Shown here: piece after piece, positions 1 through 11,234 of the stretch
Numbering within the stretch: the first letter of the stretch is position 1
Layout of the letters: each line of letters opens with the position of its first letter
Origin: Myxococcus xanthus
Lineage (GTDB): Bacteria; Myxococcota; Myxococcia; Myxococcales; Myxococcaceae
Assembly: GCF_006402735.1 (NCBI RefSeq)
Contig: NZ_CP017174.1
Span: 2,607,001-2,671,000, forward strand
Direction: 5' to 3'
DNA: 64,000 bases
Position numbers and translations under genes: made by a program
Notes under the pieces: model-generated
The model's database searches: none
What the model was told of the DNA's origin: nothing
Seen by the model: only the letters and a program-made list of their open reading frames with translations

Positions 1-19
1 GCATCAGGCCCGGAATCAG

Positions 20-42
20 CACCCGCGGCCGGAGCCGCGGTG
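20..42 (-). terminator. Weak hairpin downstream of the TPR gene
   Basis: Two arms, CACCCGCGGC and GCCGCGGTG, face each other across a 4-nt loop with one bulged base, 44 bases past the stop of the minus-strand TPR gene. No T-run follows. The rest of positions 1-85 shows nothing else I can support. Confidence 0.25.
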
Positions 43-85
43 TGCATGGCGATTCTTGTCGCATGCCGTGGCCGCGAAGGGCCCG

Positions 86-835
86 TCATGGTTTGCGCAT
101 GGTTCCTTCACGAAGCGCGTCCAGCAGCGCGGGCGGGTCGCCCTCGCGGAAGGCGGAGAGTCCCGCCTCGAAGTCCGCGCGCGCACCGTCCACGTCACCT
201 TGCCGCTCACGCAACACGCCGCGCGCGTGCAGCAGCTCCGGGTCCACCTCGTCGCCCGTCTGGGACGCGAGCGCCTCGGTGAGGTCTTTCGCCGCGTCGT
301 CCAGCCGCCCCAAGCGGGCCCGAGCGGCGGCGCGTTGCTGGAGCAGCCACGGGTTGCCCGGGGCCTCCTCAATCGCGAGCGTCCAGTCCCGCTCCGCCGC
401 TTCAACCCGGCCCAGCGCCTCCAATGCTTCGGCGCGCTTCATGTGCAGCACCAGGGCCTTGCGGTAGCCCGCCGCGACGAGCGCGTCGAAGTCCGCCACC
501 GCGTCTTCATGGCGGCCCAGGCGCGACAGGCACAATGCACGGTGCAGCCGGCTGGTGAGGTGGCCGGGGGCCAGCGCCAGCACGCGCTCGTACCACTCCA
601 GCGCCTCGGCGGGGACGCCGCCCCAGATGGCCAGCGTCTGCGCCAATTCCAGCAGCACGCGCGCCTGGCGGGGATGGGCCTCCGCCAACGCCCGTGCGAG
701 CGCGAGGGCGGACGTGTACCGCCCGCTTCGTCGCAGGCGGTCCACCTCCCGCAGCTGGGCGGCCAGCTCCGGGGGACAGGCTTCGCGGCCGTTGCGCTCC
801 ACCGCCGGTGTCTCAGCCGTTCTGGGGGAAGGCAC
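86..835 (-). CDS. Tetratricopeptide-repeat protein
   Basis: 249-residue soluble protein made almost wholly of TPR-like helical pairs, with typical repeat signatures such as ALEWYERVLALAPG and a second around AERDWTLAIEEAPGNP. TPR arrays are protein-protein interaction scaffolds; no catalytic domain, signal peptide or membrane segment is visible. The GTG start at 835 overlaps the last 23 bases of the CoA-transferase gene upstream, so the two are probably cotranscribed and translationally coupled. A second in-frame GTG at 802, just past that stop, is an alternative start. Partner and role are unknown. Confidence 0.8.
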   Translation of the reverse strand: MPSPRTAETPAVERNGREACPPELAAQLREVDRLRRSGRYTSALALARALAEAHPRQARVLLELAQTLAIWGGVPAEALEWYERVLALAPGHLTSRLHRALCLSRLGRHEDAVADFDALVAAGYRKALVLHMKRAEALEALGRVEAAERDWTLAIEEAPGNPWLLQQRAAARARLGRLDDAAKDLTEALASQTGDEVDPELLHARGVLRERQGDVDGARADFEAGLSAFREGDPPALLDALREGTMRKP

Positions 836-2342
836 GCGTCGCCGCGTCGTAGTCCGCCCACCAGCCCTGGAGCACCTTCATGTCGGTGGCGCGCGGCTCG
901 TCGCCGGGGCCCGCCATGTCCAGGTACGCGTGCAGCAGCGGCCGGAAGTAGGGGTGCGCGCAGCGGTCGATGATGTCCTGGGCGCGGCGCTTCGGCGAGC
1001 GGATGTCCATGTTGAGCGCGTAGCCCTGCTCGGTGACGACGCACTTGATGTCGTGCTCGGTGTGGTCGATGTGCCGCACGTACGGCATGACACAGCTCAC
1101 CGTGCGGCCATCCCGCAGCTTTCGCGTGGACGGCGTGTGGACGATGCTCAGGTACGCATTGCGGAAGAAGTCACCCGAGCCGCCCAGTCCATTGACGATG
1201 CGCGAGCCGTCGATGTGCGTGGAGTTGACGTGCCCGTAGATGTCCACCTCGATGGGGGTGTTCATCGCGATGACGAAGAGGCGGGAGATGATTTCGGGGC
1301 TGTTGGACAGCCACATGGGGCGCAGCACCAGCCGGTCCTTGCTCCGCTCGAACATGTCGAGGAAGCGCTGGCGGCCCTCGGAGGAGAAGGACACCGCGGT
1401 GGCGGACGCGTATTCGAACTTCGCGTCGTCCTCCACGTAGCGCAGCATTCCGTCCTGGAAGACCTCGGTCCAGAAGCGGATTTTCTGGAAGGGCGAGTCG
1501 TAGAGCTGGCCGATGATGGCGTTGGCCACGTTGCCCACGCCGGACTGGATGGGCGGCAGGCGCTTGCCCCATTGGTACTGCTCGCGGCAGCGCATCAGGA
1601 AGTCGATGACGTGCTCCGCGATGCGCTTGGCGGTGTCATCCGCCGCCTTGAAGGGCACCGGGTGGTCGGGCGTGCGGGACTCCACTACCGCCACCACCTT
1701 GCTCACGTCGAACTCCACGTAGGGGTTGCCGATGCGGTCCCTCACGTTCACCAGCGGCAGCGGCCAGCCCACGTGCGGATGGACGGCGGGCAGCACGATG
1801 TCGTGGAAACCCGTGTAGTCCGGCCCGGAGGTGTTGACCTCGAGCACGATCTTCTTCGCGCGGGCGAGCGCCTCCGCGCTGATTCCCACCGACGACGTGA
1901 GGACGACGCTGCCATTCTTCCGGATGCGCGACACCTCGACGATGGCCACGTCGATGTCGCCATAGAAGCCGTACATCAGGTTGCGCGCGAAGGCGGACAG
2001 GTGGACGTCCGTGAAGTCCATCTCCCCGGCGTGGATGCGGCGCCGCGAGGCAGGCGAGGACATGTACGGACCGCGCTTGGCGATGAAGGGCGCCATGGGG
2101 CCCTCCACGTCCTCGGACAGGGACGCGCCCGACAGCAGGGTGATGCGGGCGTCCGGTGCCGTCTGGGAGAAGTGCCAGGCAAGCGCCGGCAGGAACGTCT
2201 TCGGCTCACCCGACTTGGTGAAGCCGCTGATGGCCACGGTGTTGCCGTGGACGACGTGCTTCACCGCCTCTTCGACGGGGACGACCTTCGCCAGCAACTC
2301 GGCGTTCTCGATGCGGTCCTTCAGCGTGCTCGTCACGGTCAT
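813..2342 (-). CDS. Acetyl-CoA hydrolase / acetate-succinate CoA transferase
   Basis: 509-residue class I CoA transferase of the Ach1/AarC/Cat1 type, which moves CoA between acetate and succinate (or hydrolyses acetyl-CoA) in the cytosol. Both halves of the family fold are present: an N-terminal half with GNTVAISGFT, and a C-terminal half with QSGVGNVANAIIG followed by WTEVFQDGML, whose Glu should be the one that forms the glutamyl-CoA intermediate, and a late GLGGSGDFFRNA loop. The ATG at 2342 fits the family N-terminus (TVTSTLKDRIENAELL); the frame stays open 39 codons further upstream but that part is low-complexity. AGGA lies close to the ATG. The gene overlaps the downstream TPR gene. 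Choice between hydrolase and transferase is not possible from sequence alone. Confidence 0.88.
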   Translation of the reverse strand: MTVTSTLKDRIENAELLAKVVPVEEAVKHVVHGNTVAISGFTKSGEPKTFLPALAWHFSQTAPDARITLLSGASLSEDVEGPMAPFIAKRGPYMSSPASRRRIHAGEMDFTDVHLSAFARNLMYGFYGDIDVAIVEVSRIRKNGSVVLTSSVGISAEALARAKKIVLEVNTSGPDYTGFHDIVLPAVHPHVGWPLPLVNVRDRIGNPYVEFDVSKVVAVVESRTPDHPVPFKAADDTAKRIAEHVIDFLMRCREQYQWGKRLPPIQSGVGNVANAIIGQLYDSPFQKIRFWTEVFQDGMLRYVEDDAKFEYASATAVSFSSEGRQRFLDMFERSKDRLVLRPMWLSNSPEIISRLFVIAMNTPIEVDIYGHVNSTHIDGSRIVNGLGGSGDFFRNAYLSIVHTPSTRKLRDGRTVSCVMPYVRHIDHTEHDIKCVVTEQGYALNMDIRSPKRRAQDIIDRCAHPYFRPLLHAYLDMAGPGDEPRATDMKVLQGWWADYDAATRAFPQNG

Positions 2343-2553
2343 TCCTGGAGGGTGAATGCTGTGGTGGGAGGGGCGCTCGCGCGCGCCACATGGGTGTAAC
2401 ACACCGCGTTTTTTCCCGTGGCCACGGTGTTGGCCGGGAACAGATGAGCAGGCATGCATGTTGGTGCGCCCGCGATTCCGTCCCCCGGTTCGCGGCGGGA
2501 TGCCGTTAGGCTCCGCCCCTCTTCAGCCCCTTTCGTCGGGAGACATCCTCTAC

Positions 2554-4767
2554 ATGCGTAAGCTCTTCTTCGCTGGCGCGGGCATGGCCGTACTCGTGTC
2601 CGCCGGCTGTGCGACGACCTCGCAGGAGTCCCAGAACATGGCCACCGCGCCTCAGACGACCGCCCCCGCCGCGCCGGCTGCTCCGGAGCAGGCCAACCCG
2701 CTGCTCGCGAAGTGGACGGGCGCCCATGGCGGCGTGCCGCCGTTCGACCAGGTGAAGGTGGAGCTCTTCAAGCCAGCGCTCGAGGCCGCGATGGGGCGGA
2801 CGCGCGGCGAGCTGGCGGCCATCGCCAACGACACCTCGGCGCCCACGTTCGAGAACACCATCGTCGCGCTGGAGTCCGCCGGCAAGACGCAGGGTGACGT
2901 GGAGACGCTCTACGGCATCTGGAGCTCGTCCATGAGCGGGCCGGAGTTCCAGGCGCTGGAGCGGGAGATGGCGCCGAAGCTGGCCGCCTTCGACGACGAA
3001 ATCTTCCAGAACGAGGCGCTCTTCCGCCGCATCGAGGCGGTGTACCAGTCGCCCGACAAGTCGAAGCTGACGCCCGAGCAGCAGCGGCTCACCTGGCTGC
3101 ACTACACGCGCTTCGTCCGCTCCGGCGCGAAGCTGGACGCGGCGGCCAAGCAGAAGCTGGCGGCCATCAACCAGCGGCTGGCGTCGCTCTACACGTCCTT
3201 CAGTCAGAACGTGCTCGCGGACGAGGAGGGCTACACCGTCGTCCTGGAGTCCGAGGCGGACCTGGCGGGCCTGCCGGACTCCGTGCGCGCGGGCGCCGCC
3301 GCCGCGGCCGAGTCGCGCGGTGAGAAGGGCAAGTGGATCATCACCAACACGCGCTCCTCCATGGAGCCGTTCCTGACGTACTCGTCGCGGCGCGACCTGC
3401 GCGAGAAGGTCTGGCGCAACTACGTCAACCGCGGTGACAACGGCGACGCGCGCGACAATAACGTCATCATCGCCGAAGTCCTGAAGCTGCGCGCCGAGCG
3501 CGCCACGCTGCTGGGCTACAAGACGCACGCGCACTGGCGGCTGGAGAACGCCATGGCCCGCACGCCCGAGCGCGCCATGGAGCTGATGGAGGCCGTCTGG
3601 AAGCCCGCGGTGGCCCGCGTCCACGAAGAGGTCGCGGACATGCAGCGCGTGGCCAACAAGGAGGGCGCGAAGCTCAAGATCGAGCCCTGGGACTACCGCT
3701 ACTACGCGGAGAAGGTCCGCAAGGCGAAGTACGACCTGGACCAGAACGAGGTGAAGCCCTACCTCCAGATGGAGAAGCTGCGCGAGGGCATGTTCTGGGT
3801 GGCCGGCGAGCTGTTCGGCTTCTCCTTCACGCAGGTGAACGACGTGCCTGTGTTCCACCCCGACGTGCGCGTCTGGGAGGTGAAGGACCAGGCCAGCGGG
3901 CGTCACGTGGGCCTGTGGTACTTCGACCCATACGCGCGCAAGGGCAAGCGCTCCGGCGCGTGGATGAACGCGTACCGCAGCCAGGAGCGGTTCCGGGGTG
4001 AAGTCACCACCATCGTCTCCAACAACTCCAACTTCGTGAAGGGCCAACCCGGCGAGCCCGTCCTCATCAGCTGGGAGGATGCCTCCACGCTGTTCCACGA
4101 GTTCGGCCACGCGCTGCACGGCCTCAGCTCCAACGTGACGTATCCGTCGCTGGCCGGTACGGCGGTGGCGCGCGACTACGTGGAGTTCCCCTCGCAGCTG
4201 CTGGAGCACTGGCTGTCCACGCCCGAGGTGCTGAACACCTACGCGCTGCACTACCAGACGGGGAAGCCCATTCCCCAGGCGCTGGTGGACCGCATCGAGA
4301 AGGCCGCTACCTTCAACCAGGGGTTCGGGACGGTGGAGTACCTGTCCAGCGCACTGGTGGACATGAAGCTGCACCTGGCGGGGTCAACGCCCATCGACGC
4401 GGACGCCTTCGAGCGCGACACGCTCAACGCGCTGGGCATGCCGAAGGAAATCGTCATGCGGCACCGCACGCCGCAGTTCGGCCACGTCTTCGCGGGTGAC
4501 GGGTACTCGGCGGGCTACTACAGCTACCTGTGGTCGGACACGCTGACGGCGGACGCCTACGAGCGCTTCACCGAAGGCAAGGGCGCCTACGACAAGGACG
4601 TGGCCGCGCTCCTGCGCAAGCACGTCTTCTCCGTGGGCAACACGCTGGACCCGGCCGACGCGTACCGCGCCTTCCGGGGCCGTGAGGCGGGCATCCAGGC
4701 GCTGATGCGCAAGCGCGGCTTCCCCGTGCCCGCCGCGCAGGTCGCGCCGAAGAAGGCCGCGAAGTAG
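2554..4767 (+). CDS. M3 family zinc peptidyl-dipeptidase, lipoprotein
   Basis: 737 residues. The N-terminus is a lipoprotein signal peptide (hydrophobic stretch, then LVSAGC with the lipid-accepting Cys19) and an Ala/Pro/Thr linker. The rest is an M3 peptidase of the oligopeptidase A/Dcp subfamily: zinc site H515-E516-F-G-H519, third ligand Glu544 in DYVEFPSQ, exactly 25 residues after the second His as in the family, and a late GYSAGYYSYLWS segment. Expected to trim short peptides, here anchored to a membrane facing the periplasm, whereas OpdA and Dcp of enterobacteria are mostly cytosolic. ATG 2554 is preceded by GGGAGA at about 10 bases; the frame is open further upstream but without a signal peptide. 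Confidence 0.9.
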   Translation: MRKLFFAGAGMAVLVSAGCATTSQESQNMATAPQTTAPAAPAAPEQANPLLAKWTGAHGGVPPFDQVKVELFKPALEAAMGRTRGELAAIANDTSAPTFENTIVALESAGKTQGDVETLYGIWSSSMSGPEFQALEREMAPKLAAFDDEIFQNEALFRRIEAVYQSPDKSKLTPEQQRLTWLHYTRFVRSGAKLDAAAKQKLAAINQRLASLYTSFSQNVLADEEGYTVVLESEADLAGLPDSVRAGAAAAAESRGEKGKWIITNTRSSMEPFLTYSSRRDLREKVWRNYVNRGDNGDARDNNVIIAEVLKLRAERATLLGYKTHAHWRLENAMARTPERAMELMEAVWKPAVARVHEEVADMQRVANKEGAKLKIEPWDYRYYAEKVRKAKYDLDQNEVKPYLQMEKLREGMFWVAGELFGFSFTQVNDVPVFHPDVRVWEVKDQASGRHVGLWYFDPYARKGKRSGAWMNAYRSQERFRGEVTTIVSNNSNFVKGQPGEPVLISWEDASTLFHEFGHALHGLSSNVTYPSLAGTAVARDYVEFPSQLLEHWLSTPEVLNTYALHYQTGKPIPQALVDRIEKAATFNQGFGTVEYLSSALVDMKLHLAGSTPIDADAFERDTLNALGMPKEIVMRHRTPQFGHVFAGDGYSAGYYSYLWSDTLTADAYERFTEGKGAYDKDVAALLRKHVFSVGNTLDPADAYRAFRGREAGIQALMRKRGFPVPAAQVAPKKAAK

Positions 4768-4769
4768 TC

Positions 4770-4788
4770 GCCCGGTGACGGGCCCGGG

Positions 4789-4789
<1 letters not shown>
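4770..4789. terminator. Short hairpin between convergent genes
   Basis: GCCCG-GTGA-CGGGC followed at once by the palindrome GCCCGGGC, filling the 21-base gap between the convergent peptidase and thiD genes. It is short and lacks a T-run; it may act in both directions. Confidence 0.3.
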
Positions 4790-5607
<818 letters not shown>

Positions 5608-5647
5608 GGTGCGGGAGCGGGCGCTCCGCCGCCAGTGCTTCCCGCGC

Positions 5648-7438
5648 TCACGGGTCCAGGAAGGCGTGTTTCACCGCGTCCAGCAGCGGGTCCCTGTGGC
5701 CGTTCGTCGGCTGAAGGAAGTGCCCCTGGCTGATGGTCCAGATGATGGCGCCGCCCAGGTTCTTCTCGCGCGCGTACTGGCCCTTGACGGCGATGGAGCG
5801 CGGGTCCTCGTAGGAGACGTAGTTGCAGAGCCCCGGGCCGTGGCCGGTGGGGAACGACAGGTAGGGAACCTTGGCCACGTCGTCCCAGCGGCTGCCGTCC
5901 GCACGGTAATAGTGCGTCATGATGTTGGTGTAGCTCATGAAGTTGTCACTCTGGCCCTCGAAGACACCCTCACGGCCATCCAGGGGCGTGTTCGGCTCCG
6001 TCACGCCGCCCCAGCACGTCCCGAAGAAGCCGATGCCCACGCCCAGCCGTCCCGCGGGCACGCCCGCGTCCAGGTAGCCCTCCACGGAGTGCGAGACGGA
6101 GGTGGGGTGGAGCTGCGAGTGGCCGTAGAGCGGACTGGAGTGCCAGCTCTCCCAGCCGCCCCAGTGGCCGCTCATCTTGTAGGACATGATGTTGAGCTGG
6201 TCCACGCGCGACGCCAGCTGCTTCATGAAGTCAGCGCGATGACGGCTCATGTTGAAGTTGGAGTTCAGCCAGTCCACCGGCACCGTGAGGATGATGTTCG
6301 GCCGCGCGGCGCGCAGGCCCTCTAGCAGTGCGAGCAGGGGCTCTCCGTCATCGGGCGCCATGGGCGCGCCTTCCGGGATGTCCGCGGCCAGGATGATGGG
6401 CTCCCAGTCCACGTCGATGCCGTCGTAGCCCAGCTCGTCCATGAGCTGGATGATGTTGCGGATGAAGTGCGCACGCTGGGCCGGGGACGCCGCGCGCACG
6501 AAGTTCTCATGCTCGCCGAAGCCGCCGAGCATCAGCAGCGCCTTGCGCCCTTGCTGGTGCGCGCGCGTCGCCAGGGCCTTGGCCATGGCGCGGCCGTGGC
6601 TGTCGTCGATGTTGGCGTCGAAGTTCGCGTTGAGGGTGCCGTTGGGGTTCGGCTTGACGCGGCCCACGACGAGGTGGGTGATGCCCGCCAGGTCCACCGC
6701 GTCCACCGGCTGCATCCACAGCTGGTAGCCCACGAAGTAGCCCGTCACCCATTCGGTGGGCTCGCCCCCGGCGCGGGGCTGGATGGTGTTGGCGACCGCG
6801 AAGGGGCCTTCCCCCTTCTCGTTGGTGGCCGCCACGGTGATGCGGTACGGCACGCCGTTGACCAGCCCGGGGATGACGGCGCTCGCGGCCGGCGCGTCCA
6901 CCGTCACGGAGACGCCCCCAGGCTCCGCCGTCAGCCGGTATTGGTGCAGCGGCCGGCCACCGTAGCTGGCCGGAGCCAGCCAGCTCACGAAGGCGTGGCC
7001 GTTGCCCGGCGTGGCCCGGGCGCCACGGGGCTGGCCCGGGACGGTGGGGTTGGAGATGGAGAGGCCGGGCTGCGGCGTGACCAGCTCCGACTGCACGGAG
7101 GCGGGACCTTCCCCGTTGATGTTCACCGCCGCGACCTTGAAGGTGTACGCGAAGCCGTTGTGGAGGCCGCGCACGGTGGCCTGGAACTCGTCCGACGTGA
7201 CGATGGCGCCGCCACAGGCGGGCTCACATCGCACGATGTAGTACATGACCGGGTGGCCGCCGTCGCTCGTGGGCGGCAGCCACGTCACCAAGGCCTCGGC
7301 ATCGGCCGCCTGGGCCGTGGCCGCACCTGGGGCCCCTGGAAGACCCGGGTCCTCCGCACCTCCACCGGTGCAGCCAGCCAGTGTCCCCAGCACCAGGCCA
7401 AGCCAGAGCTGTCTCCACACCGTGGACGGCTTCTTCAC
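5648..7438 (-). CDS. Secreted GH18 glycoside hydrolase (chitinase-like) with two FnIII domains
   Basis: 596 residues, probably a lipoprotein: signal peptide ending LAGC (Cys23), Gly-rich spacer, two fibronectin type III domains (about 33-122 and 131-222), then a TIM barrel. The GH18 catalytic motif DGIDVDWE is complete, with the proton donor Glu346. Such enzymes cleave chitin, chito-oligosaccharides or related GlcNAc polymers; for a predatory soil bacterium this suggests attack on fungal or other glycans, but the substrate is inferred. FnIII modules act as spacers. The GTG start at 7438 is preceded by AGGGGG at about 6 bases. No chitin-binding module is visible. Confidence 0.88.
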   Translation of the reverse strand: MKKPSTVWRQLWLGLVLGTLAGCTGGGAEDPGLPGAPGAATAQAADAEALVTWLPPTSDGGHPVMYYIVRCEPACGGAIVTSDEFQATVRGLHNGFAYTFKVAAVNINGEGPASVQSELVTPQPGLSISNPTVPGQPRGARATPGNGHAFVSWLAPASYGGRPLHQYRLTAEPGGVSVTVDAPAASAVIPGLVNGVPYRITVAATNEKGEGPFAVANTIQPRAGGEPTEWVTGYFVGYQLWMQPVDAVDLAGITHLVVGRVKPNPNGTLNANFDANIDDSHGRAMAKALATRAHQQGRKALLMLGGFGEHENFVRAASPAQRAHFIRNIIQLMDELGYDGIDVDWEPIILAADIPEGAPMAPDDGEPLLALLEGLRAARPNIILTVPVDWLNSNFNMSRHRADFMKQLASRVDQLNIMSYKMSGHWGGWESWHSSPLYGHSQLHPTSVSHSVEGYLDAGVPAGRLGVGIGFFGTCWGGVTEPNTPLDGREGVFEGQSDNFMSYTNIMTHYYRADGSRWDDVAKVPYLSFPTGHGPGLCNYVSYEDPRSIAVKGQYAREKNLGGAIIWTISQGHFLQPTNGHRDPLLDAVKHAFLDP

Positions 7439-7628
7439 TGCACACCCCCTGCGACGATCCGCGTCATCTACACGACTTGTGTTTCGCGGTGAAGGTGGAA
7501 AATGGTTGCAATGCTGTAAATCTGTAATTCGTGGAGACGGGGCCTGCCGTGGGGCTCTGCCCTGGAGAAGCAGTGGGGTGGCGGGCCGCCTTTGCTAGCG
7601 TGAGGCGCCCCCACCGCGAGTCTTGCCG

Positions 7629-9089
7629 ATGAAACGCATTCTCTTGTCGTTGTTGGTTGTCGTCGTTGCCCTCGCGGGGGTTCTCCTCACGAAGGCTTTT
7701 CGCTTCACCTCGCGGCAGGTCCAGCCGGAGGCGCCCGCGGAGTTCACCGTGGACGCCGATGCCGCCGCGGCCCGGCTGGGTGGTGCGCTGCGGCTCAAGA
7801 CGCTGGCGGCGGCGGAGGGGCAGCCCGCGGAGGATGCAGCCTTCGCCGCGCTCCACGACTACATGCGGGAGCAATACCCCCGGCTCCACCAGGTGCTGAA
7901 GCGCGAGCCCGTGGGGGCGCACTCGGTGCTGTACACCTGGACGGGGACGGACGCGTCGCTGCGCCCGGCGCTGCTGCTGGGGCACCTGGACGTGGTGCCC
8001 GTTGCGCCCGGCACGGAGGCGTCCTGGACTCACCCGCCCTACAGCGGGCTGGTGGCGGACGGCTATGTCTGGGGCCGGGGCGCGCTGGACGACAAGGGGA
8101 GCGTGTTCGGCATCCTGGAGTCGGTGGAGGCCCTGCTCGCGGCGGGCTTCCAGCCCAAGCGCACGGTGCTGCTCGCATTCGGTGGGGATGAAGAGGTGGG
8201 TGGGCGCGAGGGCGCGGAGGCGATGGCGAAGCTGCTCCGCGAGCGGGGCGTGACGCTGGAATCCGTACTGGACGAGGGCGGGATGATTGTGTCCGGCACC
8301 GTGCCCGGCGTGGCCTCACCGGTGGCCCTGGTCGGCGTGTCGGAGAAGGGCTTCGCCAGCGCGGAGTTGGTGGCGGATGGCGAAGGCGGCCATTCGTCCA
8401 TGCCGCCGCCCCAGACGGCCGTGGGCGTGCTGAGCCGCGCCATCTCCCGGTTGGAGGATGCGCCCATGCCCGCGAAGCTGCGCGGTGGCAGCCGGGCCCT
8501 GTTCGAGTTCGCGGGGCCGGAGATGGGCTTCGGGATGCGCACGCTCTTCGCCAACCTGTGGCTGTTCGAGCCGCTGGTGCTGCGCCAGCTCACCGCGAAG
8601 GCCACCACCAACGCGGCGGTGCGCACCACCACCGCGGCCACCATGTTCGAGGGCAGCGAGCGCGACAACGTGCTGCCAGCCCGCGCCCGCGCGGTGGTGA
8701 ACTTCCGCATCCTCCCGGGAGACTCCGTGGCGGGCGTGCTGGAGCACGTGCGGCGCGTGGTGGATGACCCGCGGGTGAAGGTGAGCACCCTGGGCTTCAT
8801 CAGTGAACCGTCGCCCGTGTCGCGCATGGACTCCGAGGCGTGGGCGCAGCTCCAGCGCAGCGTGCGCCAGGTGTTCCCCGACGTCGTCGTGGCCCCGTAC
8901 CTCATGCTGGGCGCGACGGATTCGCGGTACTTCACCGGGCTGAGTGAGAATGTCTACCGCTTCATGCCGCTGCGCCTGGACGGCGCCGACCTGTCACGCC
9001 TCCACGGCAAGGACGAGCGCGTGTCGGTGAAGGGCTACGCGGACGCGGTGCGCTTCTATGCGCAGTACGTCCGCAACGTGGCCCAGTGA
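7629..9089 (+). CDS. Membrane-anchored M20 family metallopeptidase
   Basis: 486 residues with one N-terminal hydrophobic helix (about 3-22), then an M20 dinuclear zinc hydrolase of the yeast CPS1 / PM20D1 type. Metal-site motifs are visible in order: GHLDVVP, GRGALDDKGSVFG, GGDEEVGG, and a late His in RLHGKDERVS. The lid/dimerisation domain starts near the EGGHSSMPP segment. Expected to act on short peptides or N-acyl amino acids outside the cytoplasmic membrane. ATG 7629 follows an in-frame TTG at 7623; the ATG is preferred. Transcribed divergently from the GH18 gene across about 190 bases. Confidence 0.85.
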   Translation: MKRILLSLLVVVVALAGVLLTKAFRFTSRQVQPEAPAEFTVDADAAAARLGGALRLKTLAAAEGQPAEDAAFAALHDYMREQYPRLHQVLKREPVGAHSVLYTWTGTDASLRPALLLGHLDVVPVAPGTEASWTHPPYSGLVADGYVWGRGALDDKGSVFGILESVEALLAAGFQPKRTVLLAFGGDEEVGGREGAEAMAKLLRERGVTLESVLDEGGMIVSGTVPGVASPVALVGVSEKGFASAELVADGEGGHSSMPPPQTAVGVLSRAISRLEDAPMPAKLRGGSRALFEFAGPEMGFGMRTLFANLWLFEPLVLRQLTAKATTNAAVRTTTAATMFEGSERDNVLPARARAVVNFRILPGDSVAGVLEHVRRVVDDPRVKVSTLGFISEPSPVSRMDSEAWAQLQRSVRQVFPDVVVAPYLMLGATDSRYFTGLSENVYRFMPLRLDGADLSRLHGKDERVSVKGYADAVRFYAQYVRNVAQ

Positions 9090-9333
9090 CGCCGGTGGGA
9101 ACGGGTTGAATGGCCCGCACGAGACGTGTGAGCCCTGTGACTCACGCCGCTTCCGGCTTTCTACGAAAGTGATGTTTCGGGCGTTGTTATCGTGAATGTA
9201 AATGTGCGCAGGAGACGGGGAGCACATGGAAAGTCCGTTCTGCCTGCACATCTGTGCGCCGTCTGCACCTCGCATCCGTCGACTTGCCGTGACGCGTTGA
9301 CAGCGGTGCGAAGCACTTTCAGCATTTGTTCCC

Positions 9334-11088
<1,755 letters not shown>

Positions 11089-11118
11089 GCCCGTCGTCCT
11101 GAGGTGAAGGTCGAGGCG

Positions 11119-11149
11119 CCGCTCCGGAAGGTTCGTCCTTCCGGAGCGG
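11119..11149 (+). terminator. Strong intrinsic terminator
   Basis: Perfect 13-base stem (CCGCTCCGGAAGG / CCTTCCGGAGCGG) with the 5-nt loop TTCGT, 30 bases after the fibro-slime gene stop. It has no clear T-run, as is common in very GC-rich genomes. Confidence 0.78.
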
Positions 11150-11234
11150 GGCTTCCCTGAAATCGCTGAGTTCGTGCTGCCAAGGGAGCAGGCAGCCTCC
11201 GCTGGACGGGCGTCTGCTATCGTCCGCGCGCCCC

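Noticed and set aside
2506..4374. A 622-codon minus-strand frame
   Set aside because: Antisense shadow of the M3 peptidase gene, whose zinc site and signal peptide prove the plus-strand reading.
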